A DNA stretch of 64,000 nucleotides from Paranoxybacillus sp035645275 (GCA_035645275.1 DASQMX010000026.1:310001-374000); one strand, 5' to 3'. Counted from the stretch's first letter, positions 8,011 through 17,803 are shown. The notes: a model not told the origin generated them from the letters alone. Made by a program: numbers and translations.

Positions 8011-10794
8011 CTAAGCCAACCACTGTTCAAGCTGCGTTAAAAGCGAATGTAAAGGTCCTTCATACACTTGAAGCGGAGGCAATGATGATAAAAAGTATTT
8101 TCCATAGGAAGCGGTCGTCAAACGCCGATCGAAAACGAAAACAACCCCTTTATCATGACTTGAACGAATAAGGCGGCCAAATCCTTGCTTAAAACGAATA
8201 ATCGCTTGAGGTAACGATAAGTCGTAAAATGGATTGCCTCCTTGGGCACGAATTTGTTCGCATTTTGCTTCGATTACCGGGTCGTCCGGTGGAGCAAATG
8301 GCAGGCGGACAATGACGATACATGACAACTCGTCTCCTGGAAGGTCCACTCCTTCCCAAAAATTGCTCGTACCAAACAAAATCGCTTGATCAAATTGGCG
8401 AAAGCTTTTCGTAAGCTTCGCTGCACTGCCGCTGCTTACGCCTTGGGCAATGAGCACAAACCGTTCGTCTATATTCATTTCTTTCATCATCGAAGCTGTT
8501 AATTTTAACAACTCGTATGAGGTAAACAACACGAGCATTTTTCCGTTTGTACGTTCAGCAATTTCAATGAGTTGTATCGCAACGGAATGAGCGTACTCCT
8601 CTAAAGAAACATCAGAAATGGATGGCAAATCGCTTGGAATCATTAGTTTTACCTGTTCTTTATAATTAAACGGAGATGGGATTGTTATACACTTTGGATA
8701 AAAATCATTTAATCCAAGCCGCGAAATAATATAAGAATACGTTCCGTTCGTTGTCAGCGTCGCAGAGGTTAATACAACGCTTCTTTTCTTGGCAAACAAG
8801 CGCTCAGCAAAAAACTCTTCTAACTGAATTGGCTGCGAGTAAATCGTGATCGCATTGGCTGCCCCTTTCACATCTACTTCTATCCAACGAACAACGAGCT
8901 CATCATCGCTTAACAATAAATGTTGCAATGCTTCTACCGTTTTAGCGAAAGCAACCGTATCCGCAAAATAATCAAACACAAATCCACATGATAAACGTTC
9001 GATTTCCTGTTCTTTCTGCCGTAATATCGTCTGGAGATCATTTAATTTTGTAATCAATTCATTTGTACGATCGATTAAACGCCATAGCAGTTCGATAATC
9101 GCCTTCCATTGACTCCCTTTCTCTGTCAGCGGCTGAAAGCGATAGCGGATACGGACCGCATTCTTTTCAGTTTTTCGTTGCATCACATAACGGCGAATCA
9201 TGCGAAACCACTCATCGAATTCAAACTGCAATTCAGCAATGATTTGATCTAATTCGTAGAAAGTTTTGTCAACATCCATTTCTAATTTCGTGCAAACCGT
9301 TTTTAACTTCGCCAGCCATCCATCTTCTTCTGACCTGCCGATTCGTCGCAATAATTGGCGAATTGTCACATAGCTTACTTGCTGTCCAAAATAATTGGCT
9401 GCTACGTCTTCTAAATGATGCGCCTCATCGACTAACAAATACTCATATGCCGGCAGCAAAGAACTTTCTCCTGTTAAGTCCTGCAACAAAAAGGCATGGT
9501 TTGTAATAATGAGATGAGCATCAAGCGCCCGTTTTTTCGCCCGATGAAAAAAGTCAATGTCTTTCACCGGTTCATCATCATTGTCAATTTGTAACGTAGA
9601 CCAAATTAATTTTCCTCCCGATGGCAAGTTTAACTCGTCGACATCGCCTGTTTCCGTTTCGGTCAGCCAAACAAGCAGTTGGCATTTTGTTAACACCGTA
9701 TCATAATTTTTGTCTTGTTCATGAAGAAAGCGGACAAATTTCCGAAGAGAAAGATAGTTACGTTTTCCTTTCAATACGGCAACTTTAAACGGAAAAGAGA
9801 CAATGTTTCGTAGCACGGGAATATCGCGTTCGATAAGCTGCTCTTGCAACTGTAATGTATGCGTGCTAATGACGACAGGTTTCTTATGCTCATAAGCGAA
9901 AAAAAGGCTTGGGATTAAGTAGGCTAACGATTTGCCGATCCCTGTTCCCGCTTCAATTAAAGCATGCTGCGATGTTTTAAATGCTTCGTTCACATCATTC
10001 ATCATTTCCCATTGTCCTGACCGGTGTTCGTACCCTGCAATCGGCAGCGATTGAAACTGCTCAGAAAACTGTTGAAAAGACGAAGCGCCGCTATGATTCG
10101 ATGTTTTCTTTGGCAAAGCCGATGTTTCCTTTTTCAAAGCAATTCCTTGGTAAAAATGAAATTGCTTCTCATCATTTAACGACAAAAGTTTTTCGCCGAT
10201 TACTTCATCTAGCAAATGATGCAAATCGCTCTTTAAATGTGCCGATAGCCGCTCTAGTTGCTGCAATGTGACAATCGGCAATGATTTGAGCCTTTCAAGC
10301 AGTGCTAAAAACAGTTTCGCAGTTACTTCAGCATCGCTGTCTGCTTGATGTGGATTTTCATGCGGCAGCTTTAATAATTGTGCTAATTCGCTTAGTTTAT
10401 AGCTTTCGATCGTCGGAATTAAAATGCGAGACAACTCGACTGTATCTATTTTCGGGCCGCTAAAAAGCGGAAATCCTGCCATTTGCAGTTCTTCCTGCAA
10501 AAAACTTAAGTCAAACGATACATTATGCGCCACGAAATACGACTTTTCGAGCATCTTTGTCACTTTTGGAGCCAGCTCTTGAAAGCGTGGCGCTCCTTGA
10601 ATCATCGCTTCATCAATTCCCGTTAGCTGCTGGATAAACGGCGGAATAGCGCGCTCAGGATGAATAAAACTGGAAAACCGTTCGACAATTTGTTCATTTT
10701 CAATGACAACCATTCCAATTTGAATGATGCGATCTCCATTTTGCGGAGAGTTTCCCGTTGTTTCTAAATCAATCACTACAAAGCGTCGATTCAT
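8011..10794 (-). CDS. dinG: DinG family ATP-dependent nuclease/helicase
   Basis: A 927-residue XPD-like protein. Residues about 5-170 form a DnaQ-type 3'-5' exonuclease domain (VVIDLETTGN, later HNVSFDLSFL and HQADSDAEVT). The helicase part has Walker A GTGIGKSLAY, the DEAH box DEAHHLED and C-terminal motif VI QGFGRLIRS. The four cysteines that hold an iron-sulfur cluster in E. coli DinG are not evident, as is typical of Firmicutes DinG. In S. aureus the homologue acts mainly as a nuclease. It is probably monocistronic. Confidence 0.93.
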   Translation of the reverse strand: MNRRFVVIDLETTGNSPQNGDRIIQIGMVVIENEQIVERFSSFIHPERAIPPFIQQLTGIDEAMIQGAPRFQELAPKVTKMLEKSYFVAHNVSFDLSFLQEELQMAGFPLFSGPKIDTVELSRILIPTIESYKLSELAQLLKLPHENPHQADSDAEVTAKLFLALLERLKSLPIVTLQQLERLSAHLKSDLHHLLDEVIGEKLLSLNDEKQFHFYQGIALKKETSALPKKTSNHSGASSFQQFSEQFQSLPIAGYEHRSGQWEMMNDVNEAFKTSQHALIEAGTGIGKSLAYLIPSLFFAYEHKKPVVISTHTLQLQEQLIERDIPVLRNIVSFPFKVAVLKGKRNYLSLRKFVRFLHEQDKNYDTVLTKCQLLVWLTETETGDVDELNLPSGGKLIWSTLQIDNDDEPVKDIDFFHRAKKRALDAHLIITNHAFLLQDLTGESSLLPAYEYLLVDEAHHLEDVAANYFGQQVSYVTIRQLLRRIGRSEEDGWLAKLKTVCTKLEMDVDKTFYELDQIIAELQFEFDEWFRMIRRYVMQRKTEKNAVRIRYRFQPLTEKGSQWKAIIELLWRLIDRTNELITKLNDLQTILRQKEQEIERLSCGFVFDYFADTVAFAKTVEALQHLLLSDDELVVRWIEVDVKGAANAITIYSQPIQLEEFFAERLFAKKRSVVLTSATLTTNGTYSYIISRLGLNDFYPKCITIPSPFNYKEQVKLMIPSDLPSISDVSLEEYAHSVAIQLIEIAERTNGKMLVLFTSYELLKLTASMMKEMNIDERFVLIAQGVSSGSAAKLTKSFRQFDQAILFGTSNFWEGVDLPGDELSCIVIVRLPFAPPDDPVIEAKCEQIRAQGGNPFYDLSLPQAIIRFKQGFGRLIRSSHDKGVVFVFDRRLTTASYGKYFLSSLPPLQVYEGPLHSLLTQLEQWLA

Positions 10795-10895
10795 TGTTCC
10801 ACCTCGATGTTCATTGACAGAGAAACGGCCACTTTCTAAACCATTTCCAATCTTGACATTTTAGCATTCACAAAGAAAAAGACTGACTCAAAGAA

Positions 10896-11010
10896 AGGGG
10901 CTGACCCATCAGTGTTTGACCTCACGCGTCACTCACAATATATAGTGTTTTTATCCATTGTTCTATATATTATGGTTGCGGGGTCTGACACTTGCTGTCG
11001 GATCAGCCTC
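10896..11010. repeat. Palindromic intergenic element, copy 4 (panD-dinG gap)
   Basis: Outer arms AGGGGCTGACCC / ATCAGCCTC, inner arms AGTGTTTGACCTC / GGGGTCTGACACT with a central T-T mismatch, and an AT-rich centre CACAATATATAG / CTATATATTATGG. It occupies about half of the panD-dinG gap. Confidence 0.85.
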
Positions 11011-11027
11011 TTGTAAGTCAGCCTCGA

Positions 11028-11411
11028 TTATAACACTGTCGCTGCCGGTTCTTGCACAATTAACTGTTTAATCTTATTATTTTCATCCATAATTGCTACT
11101 TTTGGACGATGCTCAGCAATTTTTTCTTCCGGCACAAGCGCGTAAGAAATGACAATAATAATATCATCCTTCTGCACAAGACGAGCGGCAGCGCCATTTA
11201 AACAAAACACACCGCTTCCTCTTTCCCCAGGTATAATATATGTTTCAAAACGCGCTCCGTTATTGTTGTTGACAATTTGCACTTTTTCGTTTGCTACCAT
11301 GCCGACAGCATCTAAAATATCTTCATCAATCGTAATGCTGCCAACATAATTTAAATTTGCCTCTGTAACGCGGGCGCGGTGAATTTTCGCATTCATGAGC
11401 GTACGAAACAT
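11028..11411 (-). CDS. panD: Aspartate 1-decarboxylase
   Basis: Pyruvoyl enzyme that makes beta-alanine from aspartate for pantothenate. The 127-residue proenzyme carries the self-cleavage site in YVGSITID (between Gly24 and Ser25), which creates the pyruvoyl group on the serine, and the conserved GAAARLVQ later. It is the last gene of panB-panC-panD, 13 bp after panC. GGGGGGG upstream of the ATG is the likely ribosome-binding site. Confidence 0.96.
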   Translation of the reverse strand: MFRTLMNAKIHRARVTEANLNYVGSITIDEDILDAVGMVANEKVQIVNNNNGARFETYIIPGERGSGVFCLNGAAARLVQKDDIIIVISYALVPEEKIAEHRPKVAIMDENNKIKQLIVQEPAATVL

Positions 11412-11424
11412 GAAAAATCCCCCC

Positions 11425-12273
11425 CTATTTCACATCAAGTGTAATATTATCAATGAGACGAGCATTTGTAAACCGAACAGCAACAGCAATAATCACTTTT
11501 CCAGAAAGTTCTTCAAGCGGTTTGAGTTCAGGATAAGAATAAATTTCCACATAGTCAATATCAGCATGAGTATGCGTTTTTATATAGTCGATCACAAGAT
11601 TTTGAATCACATGCGGGTGTCTTTCCCCTGCTTCAATTGCCGTCTTTGCCTTTTGTAACGCCTCATATAAGGCAGGTGCTTCTTTCCGCTCCTCTTCGGA
11701 TAAATAGACGTTGCGCGAACTTTTTGCTAAGCCGTCTTCTTCACGAACAGTTGGAACAGGGATCAGTTCAATTGGAAAATTAAAATCGCGAATGAGTCCA
11801 TCTACAACGGCTACTTGCTGCGCATCTTTCATGCCGAAATATGCACGATGCGGCATAACGATATTAAATAGTTTCATTAACACCGTCACGACCCCGTCAA
11901 AATGACCCGGCCTTGACTTACCGCATAATACATCGACACGTTTAGTAACGACGGTCTTAATGCTCAACGGATGCGGATACATTTCAGCAACATCTGGATA
12001 GAAGAGAACATCGACTCCAGCTTCTTTGGCGATGGTTTCGTCGCGCTTAATATCGCGAGGATAGCGGTCAAAGTCTTCGTTCGGACCAAACTGAAGCGGG
12101 TTGACAAAAATGCTTAAAACAACAATATCGTTTTGTTTGCGCGCTTCGTTTAAAAGTCTTACATGTCCTTCATGTAAATAACCCATTGTCGGCACAAAAC
12201 CGATTGTTTTTCCTTGCAGGCGGAATTGGTTCATTCTTTGCTGCATATCGTGAATGTTTGTTACGACCATCAT
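11425..12273 (-). CDS. panC: Pantothenate synthetase
   Basis: Joins pantoate and beta-alanine using ATP. The 282 residues include the HIGH-like motif in PTMGYLHEGH, the FGPNEDFDRYPR substrate loop, and the KMSKS-like segment AKSSRNVYL. The start overlaps the panB stop by 4 bp, so the two are translationally coupled. Confidence 0.96.
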   Translation of the reverse strand: MMVVTNIHDMQQRMNQFRLQGKTIGFVPTMGYLHEGHVRLLNEARKQNDIVVLSIFVNPLQFGPNEDFDRYPRDIKRDETIAKEAGVDVLFYPDVAEMYPHPLSIKTVVTKRVDVLCGKSRPGHFDGVVTVLMKLFNIVMPHRAYFGMKDAQQVAVVDGLIRDFNFPIELIPVPTVREEDGLAKSSRNVYLSEEERKEAPALYEALQKAKTAIEAGERHPHVIQNLVIDYIKTHTHADIDYVEIYSYPELKPLEELSGKVIIAVAVRFTNARLIDNITLDVK

Positions 12274-13109
12274 TTCTCTTTTCCTCCATACAATGCTGTT
12301 AACTCTTCTTCTTTCATTGTAAACATATGGCTTGGTTCAGGAAATTGCCGCAATTTCACTTCTGTCACATAACTTGTTAACGCTTGTACAATCGTCTCTT
12401 GAATATTTGCATATTTTTTGACGAACTTTGGCACTCGCTCCACCCCATAGCCAAGAACATCATGGAAGACGAGCACCTGGCCATCTGTTTCGTCTCCCGC
12501 CCCAATGCCGATTGTTGGGATAGAAAGCTCTTTTGTTACTGCCGCTGCCAACTGCTTCGGCACACATTCTAGCACAAGCGCGATCGCTCCGGCTTGTTCG
12601 CATCGTTTTGCATCTTCCATTAATTTTCGTGCGCTTTCGGCGTCTTTTCCTTGCACTTTATAGCCGCCTAACACACCAACCGATTGCGGTGTCAGCCCTA
12701 AATGGGCAACAACCGGTACGCCTGCCTGCGTCAACGCAGCAATGACTTCTAATACTTGGTCAGCTCCTTCTACTTTGACAGCGTTCGCCCCTGCCTCTTG
12801 CATAATGCGCTGAGCATTTCGCAACGCTTCTTCCCGCGAAATATGGTACGACATAAACGGCATATCCGTAACGACAAACGTATTGGGCGCTCCGCGGCGA
12901 ACGGCTTTCGTATGGTGAATCATATCGTCGACGGTGACAGGAATCGTTGAATCATATCCAAGCACAACCATTCCTAAAGAATCGCCAACGAGAATCATAT
13001 CGACGGAAGCTGCTTCCGCCAACTTTGCTGACGGATAATCATAAGCCGTCAGCATTACAATCGGTTCGTTATTTGCTTTCATCTTTAAAAAATCGTTTTT
13101 CGTTTTCAT
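12270..13109 (-). CDS. panB: 3-methyl-2-oxobutanoate hydroxymethyltransferase
   Basis: First committed enzyme of pantothenate synthesis: transfers a one-carbon unit from methylenetetrahydrofolate to 2-oxoisovalerate. The 279-residue TIM barrel shows MLTAYDYPSA, the Mg2+ ligand region VGDSLGMV, and GIGAGDETDGQVLV. The ATG at 13109, 8 nt after AGGAGG, fits the family length; the frame stays open upstream without a site. It is headed by a structured leader with a terminator, implying regulation of the whole operon. Confidence 0.95.
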   Translation of the reverse strand: MKTKNDFLKMKANNEPIVMLTAYDYPSAKLAEAASVDMILVGDSLGMVVLGYDSTIPVTVDDMIHHTKAVRRGAPNTFVVTDMPFMSYHISREEALRNAQRIMQEAGANAVKVEGADQVLEVIAALTQAGVPVVAHLGLTPQSVGVLGGYKVQGKDAESARKLMEDAKRCEQAGAIALVLECVPKQLAAAVTKELSIPTIGIGAGDETDGQVLVFHDVLGYGVERVPKFVKKYANIQETIVQALTSYVTEVKLRQFPEPSHMFTMKEEELTALYGGKEK

Positions 13110-13164
13110 CCATGATACCTCCTCTTTTAGCAGAGGAAATGAATCACCGAACGACACGATGAAT

Positions 13165-13200
13165 AAAAAATCCTTCTTTCCTGCTGTTGAGAAAGAAGGA
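13165..13200 (-). terminator. Intrinsic terminator in the panBCD leader
   Basis: Read on the minus strand, TCCTTCTTTC, a 10-nt loop, then GAAAGAAGGA followed by TTTTTT. It lies 55 bp upstream of the panB start codon, between the leader and the first gene, so it is placed as an attenuator rather than an end-of-operon terminator. Confidence 0.85.
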
Positions 13201-13325
13201 CGCGTTTACACATATCGGTTGACTTCATCCCTCTGTCCCAGTCCGCTATTTTGGATCAAGGCAGATACTCCATACGTTTTTCCTACCAAAGAAGGTGCGG
13301 TTCCAGCAAGATACCGCCCATAATC
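13165..13325 (-). promoter_or_regulatory. Structured panBCD leader, candidate riboswitch or attenuator
   Basis: About 160 nt of minus-strand leader hold several short stems: GCGGT / ACCGC near 13300-13318, GGTAG / CTGCC near 13260-13287, and CGG-ACT / AGT..CCG near 13216-13246, ending in the intrinsic terminator. An upstream CCTTCTTT repeats the terminator 5' arm and could pair with the terminator 3' arm instead, undoing termination. The Rfam 'pan' motif is known upstream of panB operons in Firmicutes; whether this is that motif I cannot tell without a covariance search. Confidence 0.6.
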
Positions 13326-13366
13326 GTTTTTATTTTAACAAAATTCTAACAAATTTTCTATATTTT

Positions 13367-14344
13367 TTATACTTCAATGTCAGCAGAGTAAATATGATGA
13401 ATCTCTCCATCAGCTGTTTCAAGCATTAACACGCCTTCATCGGTAATTCCAAGTGCTTTCCCTTTCATGGTGCCGCTTGGTGTGCGAGCAATAATTTCTT
13501 TGCCGATACTGACTGAATAACTTTCCCAAAGCAGCTTGATCGGCAAAAAGCCGTGCTGTAAATATTGGCGGTATAATGTTTCAAGTTTCAATAAAATCGC
13601 TTTAATCAGTTCAGCACGATTGATTCTTTCTCCTTTTTCAAGCGCAAGCGAAGTAGCAATTTGTTGAATCTCTTCAGGAAACTGCTCTGCCTGCTGATTA
13701 ACATTAATGCCAATACCGATGATAACCGAATGAATCCGCTCTGATTCTGCTTGAAGTTCCGTCAAAATACCAACAGCTTTTTTGCCATTGATTAAAATAT
13801 CATTCGGCCATTTAATATCCGGAATAAGGCCTGTTACTTCCTGGATTCCTTGGGCAACAGCAACAGCTGCAAGCAATGTAAGCTGAGGCGCTTTTTGCGG
13901 CGGAATTGCTGGGCGCAAAATTAAACTCATCCAAATTCCTGTTCCCTTTGGCGAAAACCAAGTGCGAGCTAATCGTCCACGCCCTGCCGTTTGCCGTTCT
14001 GCGACAACAAGCGTTCCTTCCGGAGCTCCTTCATAGGCAAGCTTATGGGCAATTTTTTGCGTTGAAGTCACTTCTTCTTCGTAATAAATATGGCGACCAA
14101 GCACTTCCGTTTCCAGCCCAAACTGAATTTCATTGGCTGTGATTTTATCAGGAGTTTTTGTAATGCGATAGCCGAGGCGGCGTACCGCTTCTAACTCAAA
14201 TCCTTCTTTCCGCAAATCTTCAATATGTTTCCATACCGCTGTCCGTGAACAGCCCAATATTTCACTAATTTTTTGTCCGGAAATAAAATCGCCTTTTGCC
14301 TGTGAAAATAATTCTAATAATTTTCTTCGAGTTTCTGATTGCAC
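13367..14344 (-). CDS. birA: Biotin-[acetyl-CoA-carboxylase] ligase / biotin repressor
   Basis: Bifunctional protein of 325 residues. Residues about 1-65 are a helix-turn-helix (SGQKISEILGCSRTAVWKHI) that represses biotin genes; the rest is biotin protein ligase with GRGRLART (ATP/biotin loop) and KWPNDILINGKKAVGI. The GTG at 14344, about 11 nt after AAAGGAG, gives the same length as B. subtilis BirA; an earlier in-frame GTG overlaps the ribosome-binding site. The start overlaps the end of cca. Confidence 0.94.
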   Translation of the reverse strand: MQSETRRKLLELFSQAKGDFISGQKISEILGCSRTAVWKHIEDLRKEGFELEAVRRLGYRITKTPDKITANEIQFGLETEVLGRHIYYEEEVTSTQKIAHKLAYEGAPEGTLVVAERQTAGRGRLARTWFSPKGTGIWMSLILRPAIPPQKAPQLTLLAAVAVAQGIQEVTGLIPDIKWPNDILINGKKAVGILTELQAESERIHSVIIGIGINVNQQAEQFPEEIQQIATSLALEKGERINRAELIKAILLKLETLYRQYLQHGFLPIKLLWESYSVSIGKEIIARTPSGTMKGKALGITDEGVLMLETADGEIHHIYSADIEV

Positions 14345-15531
14345 TGCGCCAGCCACTCCTTTATTTGCTCAACATTATTTTCAATTTCCCCAGAAATAAT
14401 GGCATTTTCAACAAGAGTTAGCATTTCCGCTACCCAAGGTCCGCCTCGTTTATTAAACCATTTCATTAAATCGTTTCCGTTAATCGCTAACTCCTTTCGC
14501 TCTTTAATAGGGAGCGACTCAAAAAGCTGCCTTAGCTTCGCCATATTAATGTCGATTTTTTCTCCGTTTAACAAAGAACGAATTTTTTCCGCAGACAAAG
14601 CATGGGGTAAACCGTATCGATACAATTTCTCTTTTGTCCAATCGTTGTTTCGTTTGATTTCTGCCAAGATATTTAAAATCGCTTGTACCTCTTTTATAAG
14701 TTGGTTCGGCAATTTCCAAAGGCGCAAAAATGGGATTAATGTTTGCTGCACGTCAAGCAAATAAGCAAACAATCCCCAATATTCAGCCCGTTCCGTTAAG
14801 AGTGTCCAATTATGTGAGGCAAGCTGTTCAAGTTGTGCTCGTTTTTCGAAAAGTCCTGGCATGTACTTATATAAATTTGTTTCCACTAATAACGCAAGCG
14901 CTTCTTGGCTATAGGCCCCTTGCAATAATTTTTCAAACTCAACCGTGATCCGCTCAACAGAAATGTGGGCAAGAAGCGAAGCAAGCTCTTGAATCGCTTC
15001 TTTTGTTTCTTCGCTTAAATAAAATCCGAGCTGGCTGACAAATCGAAGCGCCCGCATCATGCGGAGCGCATCTTCAGAAAACCGCTCCTTCGCATTGCCA
15101 ACCGTTTGGATGATTTTCATTTGTATCGCTTCCTGCCCGGCAAATGGATCAATGATTTGTCCGTGTTCATCCATAGCGATTGCGTTCATCGTAAAATCGC
15201 GCCGTTTTAAATCTTCATGAAGTGAACGGACAAATGTCACAGATTGAGGGCGGCGATAATCTTCATACTTTCCTTCTGTGCGAAACGTTGTGACTTCATA
15301 CGGCGTTCCTTCATGGAGAACCATGACGGTGCCGTGTTCCACTCCGACGCCAATCGTTTTTGGAAAAATGCGCATCACTTCTTCAGGAAGCGCAGAAGTA
15401 GCAATATCGACATCACCAATCGGGCGACGCAGCAAAAAATCGCGTACCGCCCCACCGACAAAATAGGCATCATGGCCGTGTGCTTTCAATTGTTTAATGA
15501 TATGTAATGCTTTGGCAAAAGGTTGTTTCAT
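14314..15531 (-). CDS. cca: CCA-adding tRNA nucleotidyltransferase
   Basis: Class II enzyme that adds or repairs the 3' CCA of tRNAs. The 405 residues have the nucleotidyltransferase signature GGAVRDFLL with DVDIATS (metal-binding aspartates), the RRDFTMNA motif and the amino-acid template DALRMMRALRF (nucleotide selection), then a helical tRNA-binding body and tail. Its start overlaps the bshA stop by 4 bp and its end overlaps birA, a tightly packed run. Confidence 0.95.
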   Translation of the reverse strand: MKQPFAKALHIIKQLKAHGHDAYFVGGAVRDFLLRRPIGDVDIATSALPEEVMRIFPKTIGVGVEHGTVMVLHEGTPYEVTTFRTEGKYEDYRRPQSVTFVRSLHEDLKRRDFTMNAIAMDEHGQIIDPFAGQEAIQMKIIQTVGNAKERFSEDALRMMRALRFVSQLGFYLSEETKEAIQELASLLAHISVERITVEFEKLLQGAYSQEALALLVETNLYKYMPGLFEKRAQLEQLASHNWTLLTERAEYWGLFAYLLDVQQTLIPFLRLWKLPNQLIKEVQAILNILAEIKRNNDWTKEKLYRYGLPHALSAEKIRSLLNGEKIDINMAKLRQLFESLPIKERKELAINGNDLMKWFNKRGGPWVAEMLTLVENAIISGEIENNVEQIKEWLAQCNQKLEENY

Positions 15532-16664
15532 GGCTTCACACCTTCAATAATGCGATGATAAATCCATTCGTACTGCGACACAATTCGTTCAGAATGAAAT
15601 TTTTTATATACTGTTTTGAGCGCCTCGCCCGCCATATAGGCATGAAGCTGAGAATCTTGCAAAATGCGCAGCGTTTTTTCCGCTGCTTCTTCAACATCTC
15701 CGAGTTTGCAAAGATACCCTGTTTTTCCATCCTCAATCACTTCAGGGATTCCTCCTATTTTCGTTCCGACACATGGAACACCGCAGGCCATCGCTTCTAA
15801 CAAAACGAGGCCGAAACTTTCTTTTTCCGATAAAAGAAGTTTTACGTCACTAATGGAATACAACTCTTCAAGGTTTTCCTGCTTTCCTAAAAACAGCACT
15901 TTATCTTTTAATCCCAGCTCTTTCACGAGGCGGCAAACAACGGTTATTTCCGGCCCGTCGCCGACAAGAAGGAGCTTCGCCGGTATTTCTTGTTGAATAA
16001 GGTGAAACGCCTTGACAATATCCGGCACGCGCTTGACATGGCGAAAATTTGAAACGTGAATCACGACTTTTTCTTCAGGGCGAATGCCGTATTGTTCTTT
16101 CAAATCATGAACTTCTTTCTTGCGATAAACGCGCTCATCAACAAAATTATAAACCGTCTCAATTTCTTTATTGACATCAAGAAGCTCATACGTTTGCTCT
16201 ACAAGCGCATTGGATACAGCTGTTACCACATCAGACCGTTCAATTCCAAACTTTATGATTTCGCTCAATGAAGGGTCATAGCCAAGCACAGTAATATCTG
16301 TTCCGTGCAATGTTGTCACAATTTTGAGATGTTCTCCCACCATTTGTTTAGCGAGCACGGCACAAACCGCATGAGGCACCGCATAATGAACGTGCAATAA
16401 ATCTAGTTTCTCCCGCTTGGCCACCTCGGCAATTTTGCTTGAGAGCGCTAAATCGTACGGTGGGTATTGAAATACAGAATATTGATTGACGCTTACCTCA
16501 TGATAGTAAATATTGCTGTATACTTTGTTTAATCGAAACGGCATGCTTGATGAAATAAAGTGAATTTCATGTCCCCGTTCAGCAAGGAGCTTTCCTAATT
16601 CTGTAGCGACAACACCGGAGCCGCCAACAGTTGGATAACAAACAATGCCAATTTTTAGTTTCAT
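15528..16664 (-). CDS. bshA: N-acetyl-alpha-D-glucosaminyl-L-malate synthase
   Basis: GT4-family glycosyltransferase that starts bacillithiol synthesis by joining GlcNAc from UDP-GlcNAc to L-malate. The 378 residues show the N-terminal glycine loop CYPTVGGSGVVATELG and the C-terminal donor-binding EKESFGLVLLEAMACG, with the conserved EX7E glutamates. It follows bshB1 with a 4-bp overlap, pairing the first two bacillithiol enzymes. Confidence 0.94.
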   Translation of the reverse strand: MKLKIGIVCYPTVGGSGVVATELGKLLAERGHEIHFISSSMPFRLNKVYSNIYYHEVSVNQYSVFQYPPYDLALSSKIAEVAKREKLDLLHVHYAVPHAVCAVLAKQMVGEHLKIVTTLHGTDITVLGYDPSLSEIIKFGIERSDVVTAVSNALVEQTYELLDVNKEIETVYNFVDERVYRKKEVHDLKEQYGIRPEEKVVIHVSNFRHVKRVPDIVKAFHLIQQEIPAKLLLVGDGPEITVVCRLVKELGLKDKVLFLGKQENLEELYSISDVKLLLSEKESFGLVLLEAMACGVPCVGTKIGGIPEVIEDGKTGYLCKLGDVEEAAEKTLRILQDSQLHAYMAGEALKTVYKKFHSERIVSQYEWIYHRIIEGVKP

Positions 16665-17377
16665 TTCATCTCTCCTAATAAATCATGTGAAATTAAAATC
16701 GGTTTTTTCGAAATAAATCCTTCGGCAAACGAAACACCTGCTTCTTTGCCGAATAACCGTTCACGACTTTCTACTGTTTCAATATAACCATTTGTCAGCG
16801 GTGTGTCCACTGAACCGGCCGTTTTTTCGAATTGGCTTTTATATGCACGCAAACTGGCTAATTTCAGTTCGATCGTATCACTTATATCAACGAGAAAACT
16901 TGGCTGATGAAAACCATTAATCATGTAAAAATATAATGACTTGACGCGATGGGCCGGTAAGCTTCTTTCATCTTCATAGCGACGAATCGCAGCAGAAAAC
17001 ACCGCTTCTTCGACAAGCGCTGCACAATTTCCGTGGTCCGGATGGCGGTCCACCCAGTAAGGGGCAAACACGAGGCTCGGACGATACTCGCGAATAACAG
17101 AAACAATTTTATTGATGGATGCCTCATTTTTTAGCAAACCACGATCCGGAAGCCGCAGGTTGATTCTCTCTGTCACCCCTAATATATTGGCCGCTTCCTT
17201 TGCTTCTTGCTGCCGCAATTCGACTGTTCCATTCGATGAAAGTTCTGCCAATGTTAAATCACAAATACCGATTTTATAGCCTTTGCGCGCGTACTTTGCA
17301 ATCGTGCCGCCCATCCCGATTTCGACATCATCCGGATGAGCACCAAATGCTAATATATGTAATGAACGATCGATCAT
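16661..17377 (-). CDS. bshB1: Bacillithiol biosynthesis deacetylase
   Basis: LmbE-family zinc deacetylase that removes acetate from GlcNAc-malate. The 238 residues carry the zinc and catalytic motif GAHPDDVEIGMGG at the N-terminus and the later zinc histidine in YWVDRHPDHGN. I chose the ATG at 17377, 6 nt after AAGGTG, over an upstream GTG that is part of the ribosome-binding site. It lies between mgsA and bshA. Confidence 0.93.
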   Translation of the reverse strand: MIDRSLHILAFGAHPDDVEIGMGGTIAKYARKGYKIGICDLTLAELSSNGTVELRQQEAKEAANILGVTERINLRLPDRGLLKNEASINKIVSVIREYRPSLVFAPYWVDRHPDHGNCAALVEEAVFSAAIRRYEDERSLPAHRVKSLYFYMINGFHQPSFLVDISDTIELKLASLRAYKSQFEKTAGSVDTPLTNGYIETVESRERLFGKEAGVSFAEGFISKKPILISHDLLGEMK

Positions 17378-17378
17378 G

Positions 17379-17789
17379 TTATTCACCTTGTTTTTCGTTT
17401 ATAATTTTTCGCCACGCGAAATCGCCACGCTCTAAGCCTTTGATTAATATTTCCGCTGTTCCCATGTTCGTCGCAAGCGGAATGGAGTATACATCGCATA
17501 GACGAATCAATGCGCTCACATCCGGTTCATGCGGCTGTGCGGTGAGCGGATCGCGGAAAAAGATGACCATATCCATCTTATTTTGCGCAATCATGGCGCC
17601 AATTTGCTGATCGCCTCCGAGCGGACCAGACTGAAAGCGATGAATTGGCAAGCCTGTCGCCTCATGAATGCGCAAGCCCGTCGTTCCTGTTGCATATAAT
17701 TCGTGCTTTTCCAAAATAGCTCTATAAGCAATGGCGAACTGAATCATATCCTCCTTCTTTTTGTCATGCGCAATGAGGGCGATTTTCAT
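17379..17789 (-). CDS. mgsA: Methylglyoxal synthase
   Basis: Converts dihydroxyacetone phosphate to methylglyoxal and phosphate, a bypass of lower glycolysis. The 136 residues show IALIAHDKKKEDM, the phosphate-binding ATGTTGLRI, and SGPLGGDQQIGA with the catalytic Asp. AGGAGAG precedes the ATG. It sits between dapB and bshB1, as in B. subtilis. Confidence 0.95.
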   Translation of the reverse strand: MKIALIAHDKKKEDMIQFAIAYRAILEKHELYATGTTGLRIHEATGLPIHRFQSGPLGGDQQIGAMIAQNKMDMVIFFRDPLTAQPHEPDVSALIRLCDVYSIPLATNMGTAEILIKGLERGDFAWRKIINEKQGE

Positions 17790-17803
17790 ATTTTACTCTC
17801 CTA

